Shown here piece after piece: positions 1 to 5,993 of a DNA stretch of 6,202 nt. The stretch spans positions 1 through 6,202 of the forward strand of contig SZPH01000133.1 of the NCBI GenBank assembly GCA_030263615.1, read 5' to 3'. This DNA comes from Villigracilis sp900696595. GTDB taxonomy: Bacteria; Chloroflexota; Anaerolineae; Anaerolineales; Villigracilaceae. The notes beneath the pieces are model-generated. The model saw only the letters and a list, made by a program, of their open reading frames with translations. It had not been told where the DNA came from and searched no databases. Position 1 is the first letter of the stretch; every line of letters starts with the position of its first letter. The position numbers were made by a program, and so were the translations under genes.

Positions 1-955
1 CCCAGCGATCGCGCCCGAGATTCTTGGCGGTGAACATGGCATTATCCGCCCGCTTAAGCAGGCTGTGCCACGAATCTTCGCCGTTGCGATACTCCGCAAT
101 GCCGATGCTGACAGTCACCTGAATTTCCTCGTCCTTCACCTGTATCTTTTTATTGCGAAGTTCCTGGCATAAACGCGCGGCCTGTTCGGCGGCGGCGGCT
201 TTGCCCGAACTGGGCAGAAGAATGATAAATTCCTCGCCGCCATAGCGTCCCACCACATCCGGGTGGCGGATGGCGTCGCGCAGGTAAAGCGCCACATGCC
301 GCAGGATTTCATCCCCCGCCGGGTGCCCGTATGTATCATTGATGGATTTGAAGTGATCAATGTCCACGACCGAGATCGAAAACAACGAGCGATATCGTTC
401 GGCGCGCATCACTTCGCTTTGCATATCCTTGATGATCGTGCGGCGGTTCGGCAGGAAGGTCAGCGCGTCCACATGCGCCACTTCCTCCGCCTGGGCGATG
501 ACCGCCTCCATCTCGATCTGTTTTTTATTGCGCGCCAGTTTCTTCGAATGTTCGCTTTCCACCTGAAACAGCGTCACCTGTTTACGAAGTTTCCCCACCA
601 TATTTTCGGCGTCCGCCTCCGATTCGATTCGCTCCGCGACGAAAACCATGTTCCGATCCCCGACCGGCATCAACCGGAAATCGCACAGCGCGGCGGCATC
701 CGTATCGGTGGCGGCAAACTCGCCCGCCCAATGTTCCGCCATCCCCCCGGCAAGTTTTAAGCGGATCGCCTCCGCGTCTTTCGGGTGAAACATCTCCTGC
801 AGGGTGGTTGCGCGCGGAAACTTTCGCTTGCCCGCCTCAAACGCGGAATTCCACGACACAAGGTTTCCCTCCCGATCCACCAGGGCAATCGCGGCCTGAA
901 TGTGGTCGAAAAGGGTTCGCAAATCCCGCTTGGATAGATCGGTCAGGCGCTTCAT
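1..955 (-). CDS. Diguanylate cyclase with N-terminal PAS-like domain (3' end beyond window)
   Basis: Condenses two GTP into the second messenger c-di-GMP in the cytosol. 318 codons are visible; the frame has no stop before the left edge. Residues about 12-108 look like a PAS-type sensor (IALVDREGNLVSWNSAF), 115-160 are likely helical/coiled-coil, and the GGDEF domain starts at DALTFLPNRR (163-172). The active site is complete: Mg-binding D198 in VVDIDHF, N206 and D215 for guanine, and GGEEF at 239-243. An RHPD inhibitory I-site (230-233) lies exactly five residues before GGEEF, so product inhibition is expected. The visible end, RADNAMFTAKNLGRDRW, is the usual C-terminus of GGDEF domains, so little is missing. 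There is no signal peptide or membrane segment. ATG at 955 is the only conventional start after an in-frame stop at 995-997. It lies 61 bp downstream of mutL on the same strand. Domains and catalytic residues are seen; the PAS assignment and its ligand are inferred. Confidence 0.95.
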   Translation of the reverse strand, partial: MKRLTDLSKRDLRTLFDHIQAAIALVDREGNLVSWNSAFEAGKRKFPRATTLQEMFHPKDAEAIRLKLAGGMAEHWAGEFAATDTDAAALCDFRLMPVGDRNMVFVAERIESEADAENMVGKLRKQVTLFQVESEHSKKLARNKKQIEMEAVIAQAEEVAHVDALTFLPNRRTIIKDMQSEVMRAERYRSLFSISVVDIDHFKSINDTYGHPAGDEILRHVALYLRDAIRHPDVVGRYGGEEFIILLPSSGKAAAAEQAARLCQELRNKKIQVKDEEIQVTVSIGIAEYRNGEDSWHSLLKRADNAMFTAKNLGRDRW

Positions 956-967
956 GCGCTTATTGTA
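956..967 (-). promoter_or_regulatory. Candidate leaderless -10 box of the diguanylate cyclase gene
   Basis: On the minus strand TACAAT (967-962) is followed by 6 nt and then the ATG. No Shine-Dalgarno sequence sits at a usable distance; the nearest GGAG is 20 nt from the ATG. A -10 box at this spacing would start transcription at or next to the start codon. No good -35 is visible. The 61-bp gap to mutL is AT-rich (it contains AAAATATTTT) and lacks a clear terminator, so read-through from mutL is also possible. Confidence 0.5.
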
Positions 968-1016
968 GCGTATCGCTCCAAAAATATTTTGAACCTAACA
1001 AATTTAGTAACCAACC

Positions 1017-2807
1017 CTACCTCGCCCCTTTGCGCCCAAATTGCTTCTCCAACATATCCACGCTGAGATGAATCATCGTCGGTCTGCCGTGCGGACAGGT
1101 GCGCGGAGACTGGCAGGCCTCCAGATCGTTGAGCAGACTCCTCTGCTCTGCGGATGTCAGCGCCTGCCCGGCCTTGACCGCCAGCCGTTTACAGACTCTC
1201 GCCGCCAGCCGCGCCTCCACCTCCGCCGCCAGCGGACTCTCGTCCTCTTCAAAATCCTCCACCAAAGCCTTCAGCGCCATCGTCGGGCTTCCGCCCGCAA
1301 AAAGAACCGGCATGGCGCGAACCTGGAATGTATTCGTCCCGAACTCCTCCACTTCAAAACCGAAATGATTCAAAAATGGCAGTTGTTCCAGCAATATTTT
1401 CGAGGACTGCGGCGGCAGGGTCACAACCTCCGGCGCAAGGAGCGACTGCGAAGGGATGCTCTTGCTCTCGTGTTGCGCCATCAACTTCTCGAACAACACC
1501 CGCTCGTGCGCCGCGTGCTGGTCAACCAGATACAACCCGTCGGGACCTTCGGCGACGAGATACGTTGAACCGATCTGACCGATGAGGCGCAGCAGAGGGA
1601 CGCCGGTGGAGAAGGAGGGTTGGTAATTGGGAGATTGGTAATTGGTAATTGGTAATTGCGCTTCTGCCTTCTGCATTCCGCCTTCTGCATTCTGCGTTCC
1701 GCCTTCTGCATTCTGCATTTCATCATGCGCCACCGACCAGTCAATCCCCGCCTGCCTGCCGGGTAATTCTTCCGTCCGCGAACGCGCGCCCCACAACTGC
1801 GGCGAAACGGATGGAACCGGCGTGTACGCCAGCAACGCCTTCCGCACCGAACGTTGAACGAAACTGAACACTTTGTCCTGAGATCGAAACCGAACCTCCG
1901 CCTTGGTGGGATGAACGTTCACATCCACGTCTTCGGGAGACATGTCGAGAAACAACGCCGCCAGCGGGTAGCGTCCCACCATCAACAGCGTGTGATACGC
2001 TTGCAGCAACGCGGAATTGAGTGAAATTTCCTGCACCCAGCGCCCGTTGATAAAGAATGTGATCTCTTTGCGGTTGGAGCGGGTGAGCGAAACCGGGCTG
2101 ATGAAACCGGACAGCGCCAGACCGTCCTCGCCCGTCATGACCTCCAGCATCTGCCTGGCGACTTCCACGCCGTACAGCGAAGCGAGGATCGCCCGCCGGT
2201 CGCCGTCTCCCGCCGTTTGCAGCGTGACCTGTTTTCCATCCGTTACTTTAAAACGAACATTCGGGTAAGCCAGCGCGTACCGCGTGACCAGCGAGTCGAT
2301 TGCGCGGCGTTCGGTCGTATCCGTTTTCAAAAATTTCAAACGCGCGGGAACATTGTAAAAAAGATTCTCGACGCGAATCGTCGTCCCCCGCGCCGCGCCG
2401 ACCTTTTCGACCTTCCCCGAAACGCCGCCCTCAACCCGCAACCGCGCGCCTTCTTTTGCAGACTCCACCCGCGAAACAATCGTCATCCGCGAGACGGAGC
2501 CGATCGAAGCCAGCGCTTCGCCGCGGAAGCCCAAAGTCTGGATGTGGAAAAGGTCCTCGGACAGGATCAACTTCGAGGTCGCATGACGCGCGGCGGCCAA
2601 CTCCAATTCGTCCGCGGGAATCCCAACCCCGTCATCCGCCGCTTCAATTAAAGTCCGCCCCGCATCCGCAATTGAAATCAAAATATTTTTCGCGCCCGCA
2701 TCCAGCGAATTCTCAATCAGTTCCTTGACGACCGAAGCCGGACGCTCGACCACCTCCCCGGCGGCGATCTGCGACGACACTTCGGAGGGAAGCAAACGAA
2801 TGGGCAT
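1017..2807 (-). CDS. mutL: DNA mismatch repair protein MutL with endonuclease motif
   Basis: Links MutS mismatch recognition to strand incision in the cytosol. 596 residues, normal for the family. The N-terminal GHKL ATPase has E29 and N33 (KELIENSLDAGA), DDGVGIP (58-64) and TLGFRGEAL (91-99), then the family signature GTTIRVENLFYNVPARLKFL. After a low-complexity linker, the C-terminal domain has the metal-binding motif DQHAAHERVLFE (429-440, matching DQHA-x2-E-x4-E), VCKRLAVKA (C539) and CPHGRP (571-576). This is the nicking MutL type of MutH-less bacteria, unlike E. coli MutL. The start is fixed by the conserved MPIRLLPSEVSSQIAAGEVVERPAS. There is no Shine-Dalgarno; the mRNA looks leaderless. 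Oddity: linker residues about 364-396 are encoded by two blocks of 7-bp tandem repeats, giving peptide units MQNAEGG/TQNAEGG/MQKAEAQ and then LPITNYQSPNYQP. No mutS is in the window. Confidence 0.98.
   Translation of the reverse strand: MPIRLLPSEVSSQIAAGEVVERPASVVKELIENSLDAGAKNILISIADAGRTLIEAADDGVGIPADELELAAARHATSKLILSEDLFHIQTLGFRGEALASIGSVSRMTIVSRVESAKEGARLRVEGGVSGKVEKVGAARGTTIRVENLFYNVPARLKFLKTDTTERRAIDSLVTRYALAYPNVRFKVTDGKQVTLQTAGDGDRRAILASLYGVEVARQMLEVMTGEDGLALSGFISPVSLTRSNRKEITFFINGRWVQEISLNSALLQAYHTLLMVGRYPLAALFLDMSPEDVDVNVHPTKAEVRFRSQDKVFSFVQRSVRKALLAYTPVPSVSPQLWGARSRTEELPGRQAGIDWSVAHDEMQNAEGGTQNAEGGMQKAEAQLPITNYQSPNYQPSFSTGVPLLRLIGQIGSTYLVAEGPDGLYLVDQHAAHERVLFEKLMAQHESKSIPSQSLLAPEVVTLPPQSSKILLEQLPFLNHFGFEVEEFGTNTFQVRAMPVLFAGGSPTMALKALVEDFEEDESPLAAEVEARLAARVCKRLAVKAGQALTSAEQRSLLNDLEACQSPRTCPHGRPTMIHLSVDMLEKQFGRKGAR
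1620..1658. repeat. TTGGTAA heptamer tandem repeat inside mutL
   Basis: On the plus strand the units are TTGGTAA (1620-1626), an 8-nt variant TTGGGAGA (1627-1634), then three perfect TTGGTAA copies (1635-1655) and a partial TTG. It encodes about LPITNYQSPNYQ in the MutL linker. Period 7 is not a multiple of 3, so the residues differ from unit to unit. It directly abuts the second heptamer block. It resembles the short tandemly repeated heptamers known from cyanobacteria; that comparison is from memory. Confidence 0.9.
1662..1717. repeat. TTCYGCN heptamer tandem repeat inside mutL
   Basis: Eight heptamers in perfect register on the plus strand: TTCTGCC, TTCTGCA, TTCCGCC, TTCTGCA, TTCTGCG, TTCCGCC, TTCTGCA, TTCTGCA. 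The TTCCGCC copies recur every third unit, which gives a 21-bp higher-order repeat equal to seven codons. This is read as MQNAEGG, TQNAEGG and MQKAEA in MutL (residues 364-383). It sits in the flexible linker between the ATPase and endonuclease domains. Confidence 0.93.
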
Positions 2808-2810
2808 GGC

Positions 2811-2824
2811 GCGATTATAATCGC
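2811..2824. promoter_or_regulatory. Palindromic two-way -10 element shared by mutL and the HAD gene
   Basis: GCGATTATAATCGC is a perfect 14-bp palindrome. Read on plus it gives TATAAT (2816-2821), 6 nt, then ATG at 2828. Read on minus it gives TATAAT (2819-2814), 6 nt, then ATG at 2807. The two start codons are exactly equidistant from the palindrome centre. No Shine-Dalgarno fits in either 6-nt gap, and both protein starts are fixed by family conservation. So both mRNAs are predicted to be leaderless and to share one -10 region. The -35 positions match no consensus on either strand. Confidence 0.75.
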
Positions 2825-2827
2825 CGG

Positions 2828-3463
2828 ATGCGATTTACCACCATCTTCTTCGATCTCGACGACACGCTCTACCCTTCCAGCGCCGGGCTGTGGGAAGCCA
2901 TCAAGGAACGCATGAACGAGTACATGCGCAGGCGGCTGGGCATCCCCGCTGAACAGGTCTCGCAACTGCGCGAAAAATACTACCGCGAGTTCGGCACGAC
3001 CACGCGCGGCTTGCAGGAATACCACAACCTCGACACGCGGGATTTTCTGGCTTATGTGCATGATCTGCCGCTGAAGGATTACCTGACTCCCGACCCGACT
3101 CTGCGCCCGATCATCGCCTCGCTCCCGACCCGCAACCTGATCTTTACAAACGCGGACATTCATCACGCCGAAAGAGTGTTGACCGTCCTCGGCTTGCGCG
3201 ACCTGTTCGCAGGCATCGTGGATGTGAACGCCGTCGCCCCCTACTGCAAACCCATGCCCGAGTCGTTTCAAATCGCCATGCGCATCGCCGGGGAAAGCGA
3301 CCCGTCGAAATGCGCGATGATAGACGACCTCCCGCACACGACCGGCGCGGCGAGAAGGGCGGGCATGTTCAGCATCCTGCGCCATGAGACCTTTCCGCCC
3401 GAAAGCGCCGACGCGCATTTGACAGACTGGAATCAACTTGCGCGTATTCTCGAAAGGCAGTAA
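2828..3463 (+). CDS. HAD-superfamily hydrolase, pyrimidine 5'-nucleotidase (SDT1-like) type
   Basis: Probable cytosolic phosphatase removing phosphate from small nucleotides, by similarity to the HAD pyrimidine 5'-nucleotidases. 211 residues, normal size. Motif I is FFDLDDTLYP (nucleophile D9, acid/base D11), motif II IFTNAD (T107-N108), motif III K141 in YCKPMPE, and motif IV MIDDLPHTTGAA (D166, D167). The insert after motif I (about 16-85) is the helical cap that sets substrate choice; its VSQLREKYYREFGTTTRGL segment is typical of this subfamily. ATG at 2828 places the nucleophile at residue 9, as expected, and lies 6 nt after a TATAAT with no Shine-Dalgarno. It is divergent from mutL and 3 bp upstream of the next gene. 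Catalytic residues are seen; the nucleotide substrate is inferred, and another phosphorylated metabolite is possible. Confidence 0.93.
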   Translation: MRFTTIFFDLDDTLYPSSAGLWEAIKERMNEYMRRRLGIPAEQVSQLREKYYREFGTTTRGLQEYHNLDTRDFLAYVHDLPLKDYLTPDPTLRPIIASLPTRNLIFTNADIHHAERVLTVLGLRDLFAGIVDVNAVAPYCKPMPESFQIAMRIAGESDPSKCAMIDDLPHTTGAARRAGMFSILRHETFPPESADAHLTDWNQLARILERQ

Positions 3464-3466
3464 CTC

Positions 3467-3709
3467 ATGGAAGAATACAAAACCCTGATCGGCGCGGCGC
3501 TCTTCATCGGGCTGGTGATCGGCGCCAACTTCATCATGTACGCCATCGCGCGCGGCGCAACCCGTCCTGGCGGCGGGGGCTTTCTGGAAACCGTCGCAAA
3601 AGCGCTGAAGGCGAACCCATCGAAGAAAAAAGACGAGATGGAGGAACTGCGCCGCAGCGTGCGCGAATTGACCAAAAACGGCGATGACGCGGAGAAGCAG
3701 CCCGAATGA
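3467..3709 (+). CDS. Small single-pass membrane protein of unknown function
   Basis: 80 residues, no family recognised. Residues about 7-28 (LIGAALFIGLVIGANFIMYAIA) form one strong membrane helix, followed by a Gly-rich stretch (PGGGG). The tail is charged, with KKKDEMEELRRSVRELTKN likely an amphipathic or coiled-coil helix and an acidic end. By the positive-inside rule the Lys/Arg-rich tail should be cytoplasmic. It starts 3 bp after the HAD stop codon and has its own GAAAGG Shine-Dalgarno (3452-3457) 9 nt upstream, inside the end of the HAD gene. The two are almost certainly co-transcribed. The tight coupling, the Shine-Dalgarno and the sensible protein architecture argue for a real gene. 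It could be an assembly or anchoring factor, but nothing in the sequence shows a function. Confidence 0.78.
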   Translation: MEEYKTLIGAALFIGLVIGANFIMYAIARGATRPGGGGFLETVAKALKANPSKKKDEMEELRRSVRELTKNGDDAEKQPE

Positions 3710-3743
3710 GCGCCCGGTTCTTACGCAAATCGTACAATGGACG

Positions 3744-3862
3744 TTATCGGAAACAAGTCAATGTTCTCTTATCGGACGCAGATGAACGCGGATTTACGCT
3801 GATAAAAGAATAATAAATCCGCGTTTTCCGCGCTTGTCCGCGTCCAAAATAATTTCCGATAA
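3744..3862. repeat. Intergenic inverted-repeat (palindromic) element
   Basis: Fills most of the 244-bp gap between the two plus-strand operons. Outer arms are TTATCGGAAA (3744-3753) and TTTCCGATAA (3853-3862), with a second left copy TTATCGGA at 3769-3776. Next come GGACGC (3774-3779) and GCGTCC (3840-3845). The inner stem is a perfect 11-bp pair, ACGCGGATTTA (3786-3796) with TAAATCCGCGT (3814-3824), around a 17-nt loop. The right arm carries three TCCGCG copies spaced 9-10 bp, so the arms are unequal. No T-run follows, so it is not a standard terminator. It resembles dispersed palindromes I recall from many environmental genomes; that is not checked here. The following 90 bp hold no clear promoter. 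Confidence 0.8.
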
Positions 3863-3943
3863 AGTCGAATGAATTCAGCAACCCTTAATAACCGGCTGGT
3901 ATCTTCGCGCGTATTAATCATTATGCAAAGTAAAAGCTAAACT

Positions 3944-3948
3944 GGAGG
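3944..3948 (+). promoter_or_regulatory. Shine-Dalgarno that sets the GTG start of the S41 peptidase
   Basis: GGAGG lies 5 nt before GTG 3954, which supports this start over any internal ATG. An upstream ATG in the same frame (3923) is closed by a stop at 3938-3940 and would make only MQSKS. A weak -10-like TATTAA (3912-3917) has no partner -35. Confidence 0.8.
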
Positions 3949-3953
3949 CTCGT

Positions 3954-5222
3954 GTGAATAAAACCCTGAAAGTCGCCCTGATTGGGCTGTTTGTCTTCAT
4001 CATCGCGCTTGGCGCGTTTGCAGGCGGACTCGTCGTCGGACATATTTTCCCCTTCGACAACCTCCCCGCCGAGATCGCCCCGTCCGCTGGAGCGCCCGAA
4101 CAGGAAGCCACCGCTTCGCCCGAACAGGAAGCCGCCACGCCCGAAGAACTGCAAACCCTCTTCGCCCCGTTCTGGGAGGCGTGGAACCTCGTCCATGAAA
4201 ATTATGTGGACCAGCCCGTGGACGACGTCGCCCTGATGCGCGGCGCGATTGACGGGATGATGCAGGCGCTCGGCGACCAGCATTCCTCCTACATGGACCC
4301 GGAGGACTATAAACAGGCAAACGAAAGCCTCGAAGGTTCCTACGAAGGCATCGGCGCGTACGTGGATACGACGACGGATTACCTGACCGTCACCAGTCCC
4401 ATCCCCGGTTCTCCCGCGGAAGCGGCGGGTTTACTCCCCGGCGACAAGATCATTGCCATTGACGGTGAAGACATGACCGGCATTGACGCCGAGCTCGCGC
4501 GCCGAAAAGTGCTTGGACCCGCCGGGTCCACCGTCGTGCTGACCATCCTGCGCGAAGGCAGGGACGCCCCCTTCGATGTATCCATCGTGCGCGCGCGCAT
4601 CACCATTGCTTCGGCTGAAGGCGAGATGCTCGAAGGGAACATCGCCTACATCCAGGTGACGACCTTCGGTCCCAACACCATGCCCGAACTGAACGCCGCG
4701 CTGGATGAATTGATGCCGCAGAATCCCAAAGCCGTCATCCTCGACCTGCGCAACAACGGCGGCGGCTTTCTGCAAACCTCCGTTGAAGTCGCCTCGCAAT
4801 TCATGGGCGAAGGCGTTGTCCTCTACGAACAATACGGCGACGGAAAGCGCGACACCTACGAGGTCATCCCCGGCGGCGCGGTCACTGACACGGACATTCC
4901 GATGATCGTGCTGATCAACGAAGGCTCCGCTTCCGCCTCCGAGATCGTAGCCGGCGCGTTGCAGGATTCGGGACGCGCCAAACTGCTCGGGGCAACGTCT
5001 TATGGCAAAGGCTCGGTGCAGATCTGGTATCCGCTCACCGGGGAGAGCGGCGCAGTGCGCGTCACCATCGCAAAGTGGCTGACTCCCAACGGCAACACCA
5101 TCCACGAAGTCGGGCTGACCCCCGATTACCCCGTCGAACTGACCGAGGAAGACCGCGCGGCGGACCGCGACCCGCAATTGGACGAGGCTGTGCGAATTCT
5201 GTTGGAAATGATTGGCCAGTAA
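3954..5222 (+). CDS. S41-family C-terminal-processing peptidase, membrane anchored (CtpA/PRC-like)
   Basis: Serine endopeptidase that clips proteins at their C-termini outside the cytoplasmic membrane. 422 residues. A signal anchor spans about 6-33 (VALIGLFVFIIALGAFAGG), with no lipobox Cys or clear cleavage site. A Pro/Glu/Ala linker (about 40-64) follows. The S41 N-terminal helical domain covers about 66-125 (FWEAWNLVHENYVDQ, LGDQHSSYMDPEDY). A PDZ domain (about 130-213) contains GIGAYVD, GSPAEAAGLLPGDKIIAIDG and the tail-binding groove. The catalytic core contains VILDLRNNGGGFLQTSVEVASQF. The nucleophile is S327 in EGSASASEI and the general base is K352 in YGKGSVQ, 25 residues apart as in Tsp/PRC. 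GLTPDYPVELT ends the core. The start is a GTG with a GGAGG ribosome site. It is the first gene of a two-gene operon with a membrane zinc peptidase. Substrates are unknown. Confidence 0.96.
   Translation: MNKTLKVALIGLFVFIIALGAFAGGLVVGHIFPFDNLPAEIAPSAGAPEQEATASPEQEAATPEELQTLFAPFWEAWNLVHENYVDQPVDDVALMRGAIDGMMQALGDQHSSYMDPEDYKQANESLEGSYEGIGAYVDTTTDYLTVTSPIPGSPAEAAGLLPGDKIIAIDGEDMTGIDAELARRKVLGPAGSTVVLTILREGRDAPFDVSIVRARITIASAEGEMLEGNIAYIQVTTFGPNTMPELNAALDELMPQNPKAVILDLRNNGGGFLQTSVEVASQFMGEGVVLYEQYGDGKRDTYEVIPGGAVTDTDIPMIVLINEGSASASEIVAGALQDSGRAKLLGATSYGKGSVQIWYPLTGESGAVRVTIAKWLTPNGNTIHEVGLTPDYPVELTEEDRAADRDPQLDEAVRILLEMIGQ
4094..4133 (+). repeat. 24-bp in-frame direct repeat in the S41 peptidase linker
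   Basis: GCCCGAACAGGAAGCC occurs at 4094-4109 and again, identical, at 4118-4133. The 24-bp spacing equals eight codons and gives APEQEATA and SPEQEAAT in the linker between the membrane anchor and the protease domain. A recent in-frame duplication is the simplest reading. Confidence 0.85.
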
Positions 5223-5225
5223 CCG

Positions 5226-5232
5226 AAAGGAG
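5226..5232 (+). promoter_or_regulatory. Shine-Dalgarno of the zinc metallopeptidase gene
   Basis: AAAGGAG sits in the 15-bp gap after the S41 stop codon, 5 nt before ATG 5238. It is a strong, well-spaced site supporting independent initiation within the operon. Confidence 0.85.
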
Positions 5233-5237
5233 AAAAC

Positions 5238-5927
5238 ATGTTTTACGACTCCCGTTATCTGATCTACATGATCCCCGCCTTCATCCTCATGGCGTTGACG
5301 TCATGGTATGTGCGGGCGGCGTATAAAAAATGGAGTCGCGTGGCGGCGGGCAGCCGCTTCACCGGCTACGAAGCCACGCGCCGCCTGATCGCCTCCAGCG
5401 GACTGCATGGACTGCAAATTCAAGGCGTTCCCGGCGAAATGACCGACCATTACGACCCCCGCAACAAAACCCTCTTCCTTTCGCAGGGCGTGGCAAACAG
5501 CGCCTCGGTCGCCGCGCTGGCCATCGCCGCGCACGAACTCGGCCACGCCCAGCAGGACGCGCAGGAATACTTCCCGCTCAAATTCCGCGGCGCGCTTGTG
5601 CCTTTGGTCAACATCGGCTCCAACCTCGGCTGGATACTCATCATGATCGGTCTCTTCCTGCAATGGACGCAGATCGCCTGGCTTGGCGTTCTGGTCTTCT
5701 CCGGCGGCGCGTTCTTCGCCCTCGTCACTCTGCCGGTGGAATTTAACGCCTCGTCCCGCGCAAAAAGGATGCTGGCTGAAAGCGGCATCATCCAATCCGA
5801 CGCCGAAATGCGCGGAGTGAATAACGTCCTCAACGCCGCCGCGCTGACGTATGTGGCCGGGCTTGTCACCGCCATCATGCAACTGCTGTATTACGTCTCG
5901 CTCATCAGCGGCAGAAGCCGCGATTGA
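5238..5927 (+). CDS. YugP-type membrane zinc metallopeptidase (Zn_peptidase_2 family)
   Basis: Integral-membrane zinc-dependent peptidase, 229 residues, full length for the family. The sequence follows the family pattern: an N-terminal membrane helix (about 7-25), then GLQIQGVPGEMTDHYDP and LFLSQGVANSASVAALAIAAHE. The zinc site is HELGH (99-103; His99, Glu100, His103). RGALVPLVNIGSNLGW leads into two membrane helices (about 119-141 and 145-166). LPVEFNASSRAKRML follows, with E168 a likely third zinc ligand. A last helix spans about 198-222. It follows the S41 peptidase by 15 bp on the same strand with its own strong ribosome site, so both belong to one operon. This suggests shared work in envelope protein turnover or processing, but the substrates of this family are poorly known. 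Family and metal site are seen; the joint role is inferred. Confidence 0.95.
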   Translation: MFYDSRYLIYMIPAFILMALTSWYVRAAYKKWSRVAAGSRFTGYEATRRLIASSGLHGLQIQGVPGEMTDHYDPRNKTLFLSQGVANSASVAALAIAAHELGHAQQDAQEYFPLKFRGALVPLVNIGSNLGWILIMIGLFLQWTQIAWLGVLVFSGGAFFALVTLPVEFNASSRAKRMLAESGIIQSDAEMRGVNNVLNAAALTYVAGLVTAIMQLLYYVSLISGRSRD

Positions 5928-5956
5928 TCGGATACCCAAACTGTTCCGGCGGCGAT

Positions 5957-5988
5957 ACTAAAAACTCGGGAGCGACTAAAAGAACGGG
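5957..5988. repeat. Pair of 14-bp direct repeats downstream of the zinc peptidase
   Basis: ACTAAAAACTCGGG (5957-5970) and ACTAAAAGAACGGG (5975-5988) match at 11 of 14 positions with an 18-bp period. A further CTAAA (5989-5993) runs into the T7 tract. Function unknown. Confidence 0.55.
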
Positions 5989-5993
5989 CTAAA

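Noticed and set aside
263..760. 165-codon plus-strand ORF opposite the diguanylate cyclase
   Set aside because: It is the antisense shadow of the GGDEF gene, whose motifs on the minus strand are complete; the plus-strand product is Arg/His-rich and matches nothing.
1620..1717. CRISPR-like array in mutL
   Set aside because: Units are 7 bp, tandem and without spacers, and lie inside a coding frame.
2717..3436. 239-codon minus-strand ORF opposite the HAD gene
   Set aside because: It overlaps both the mutL start and the HAD gene and would have to span the shared promoter; no family features.
3733..3738. TACAAT as a leaderless promoter for ATG 3737
   Set aside because: The spacing is wrong (the ATG overlaps the box), there is no -35, and no sustained reading frame follows.
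4431..5177. 248-codon minus-strand ORF opposite the S41 peptidase
   Set aside because: A long antisense frame expected in GC-rich coding DNA; the plus strand carries the catalytic Ser/Lys and PDZ motifs.
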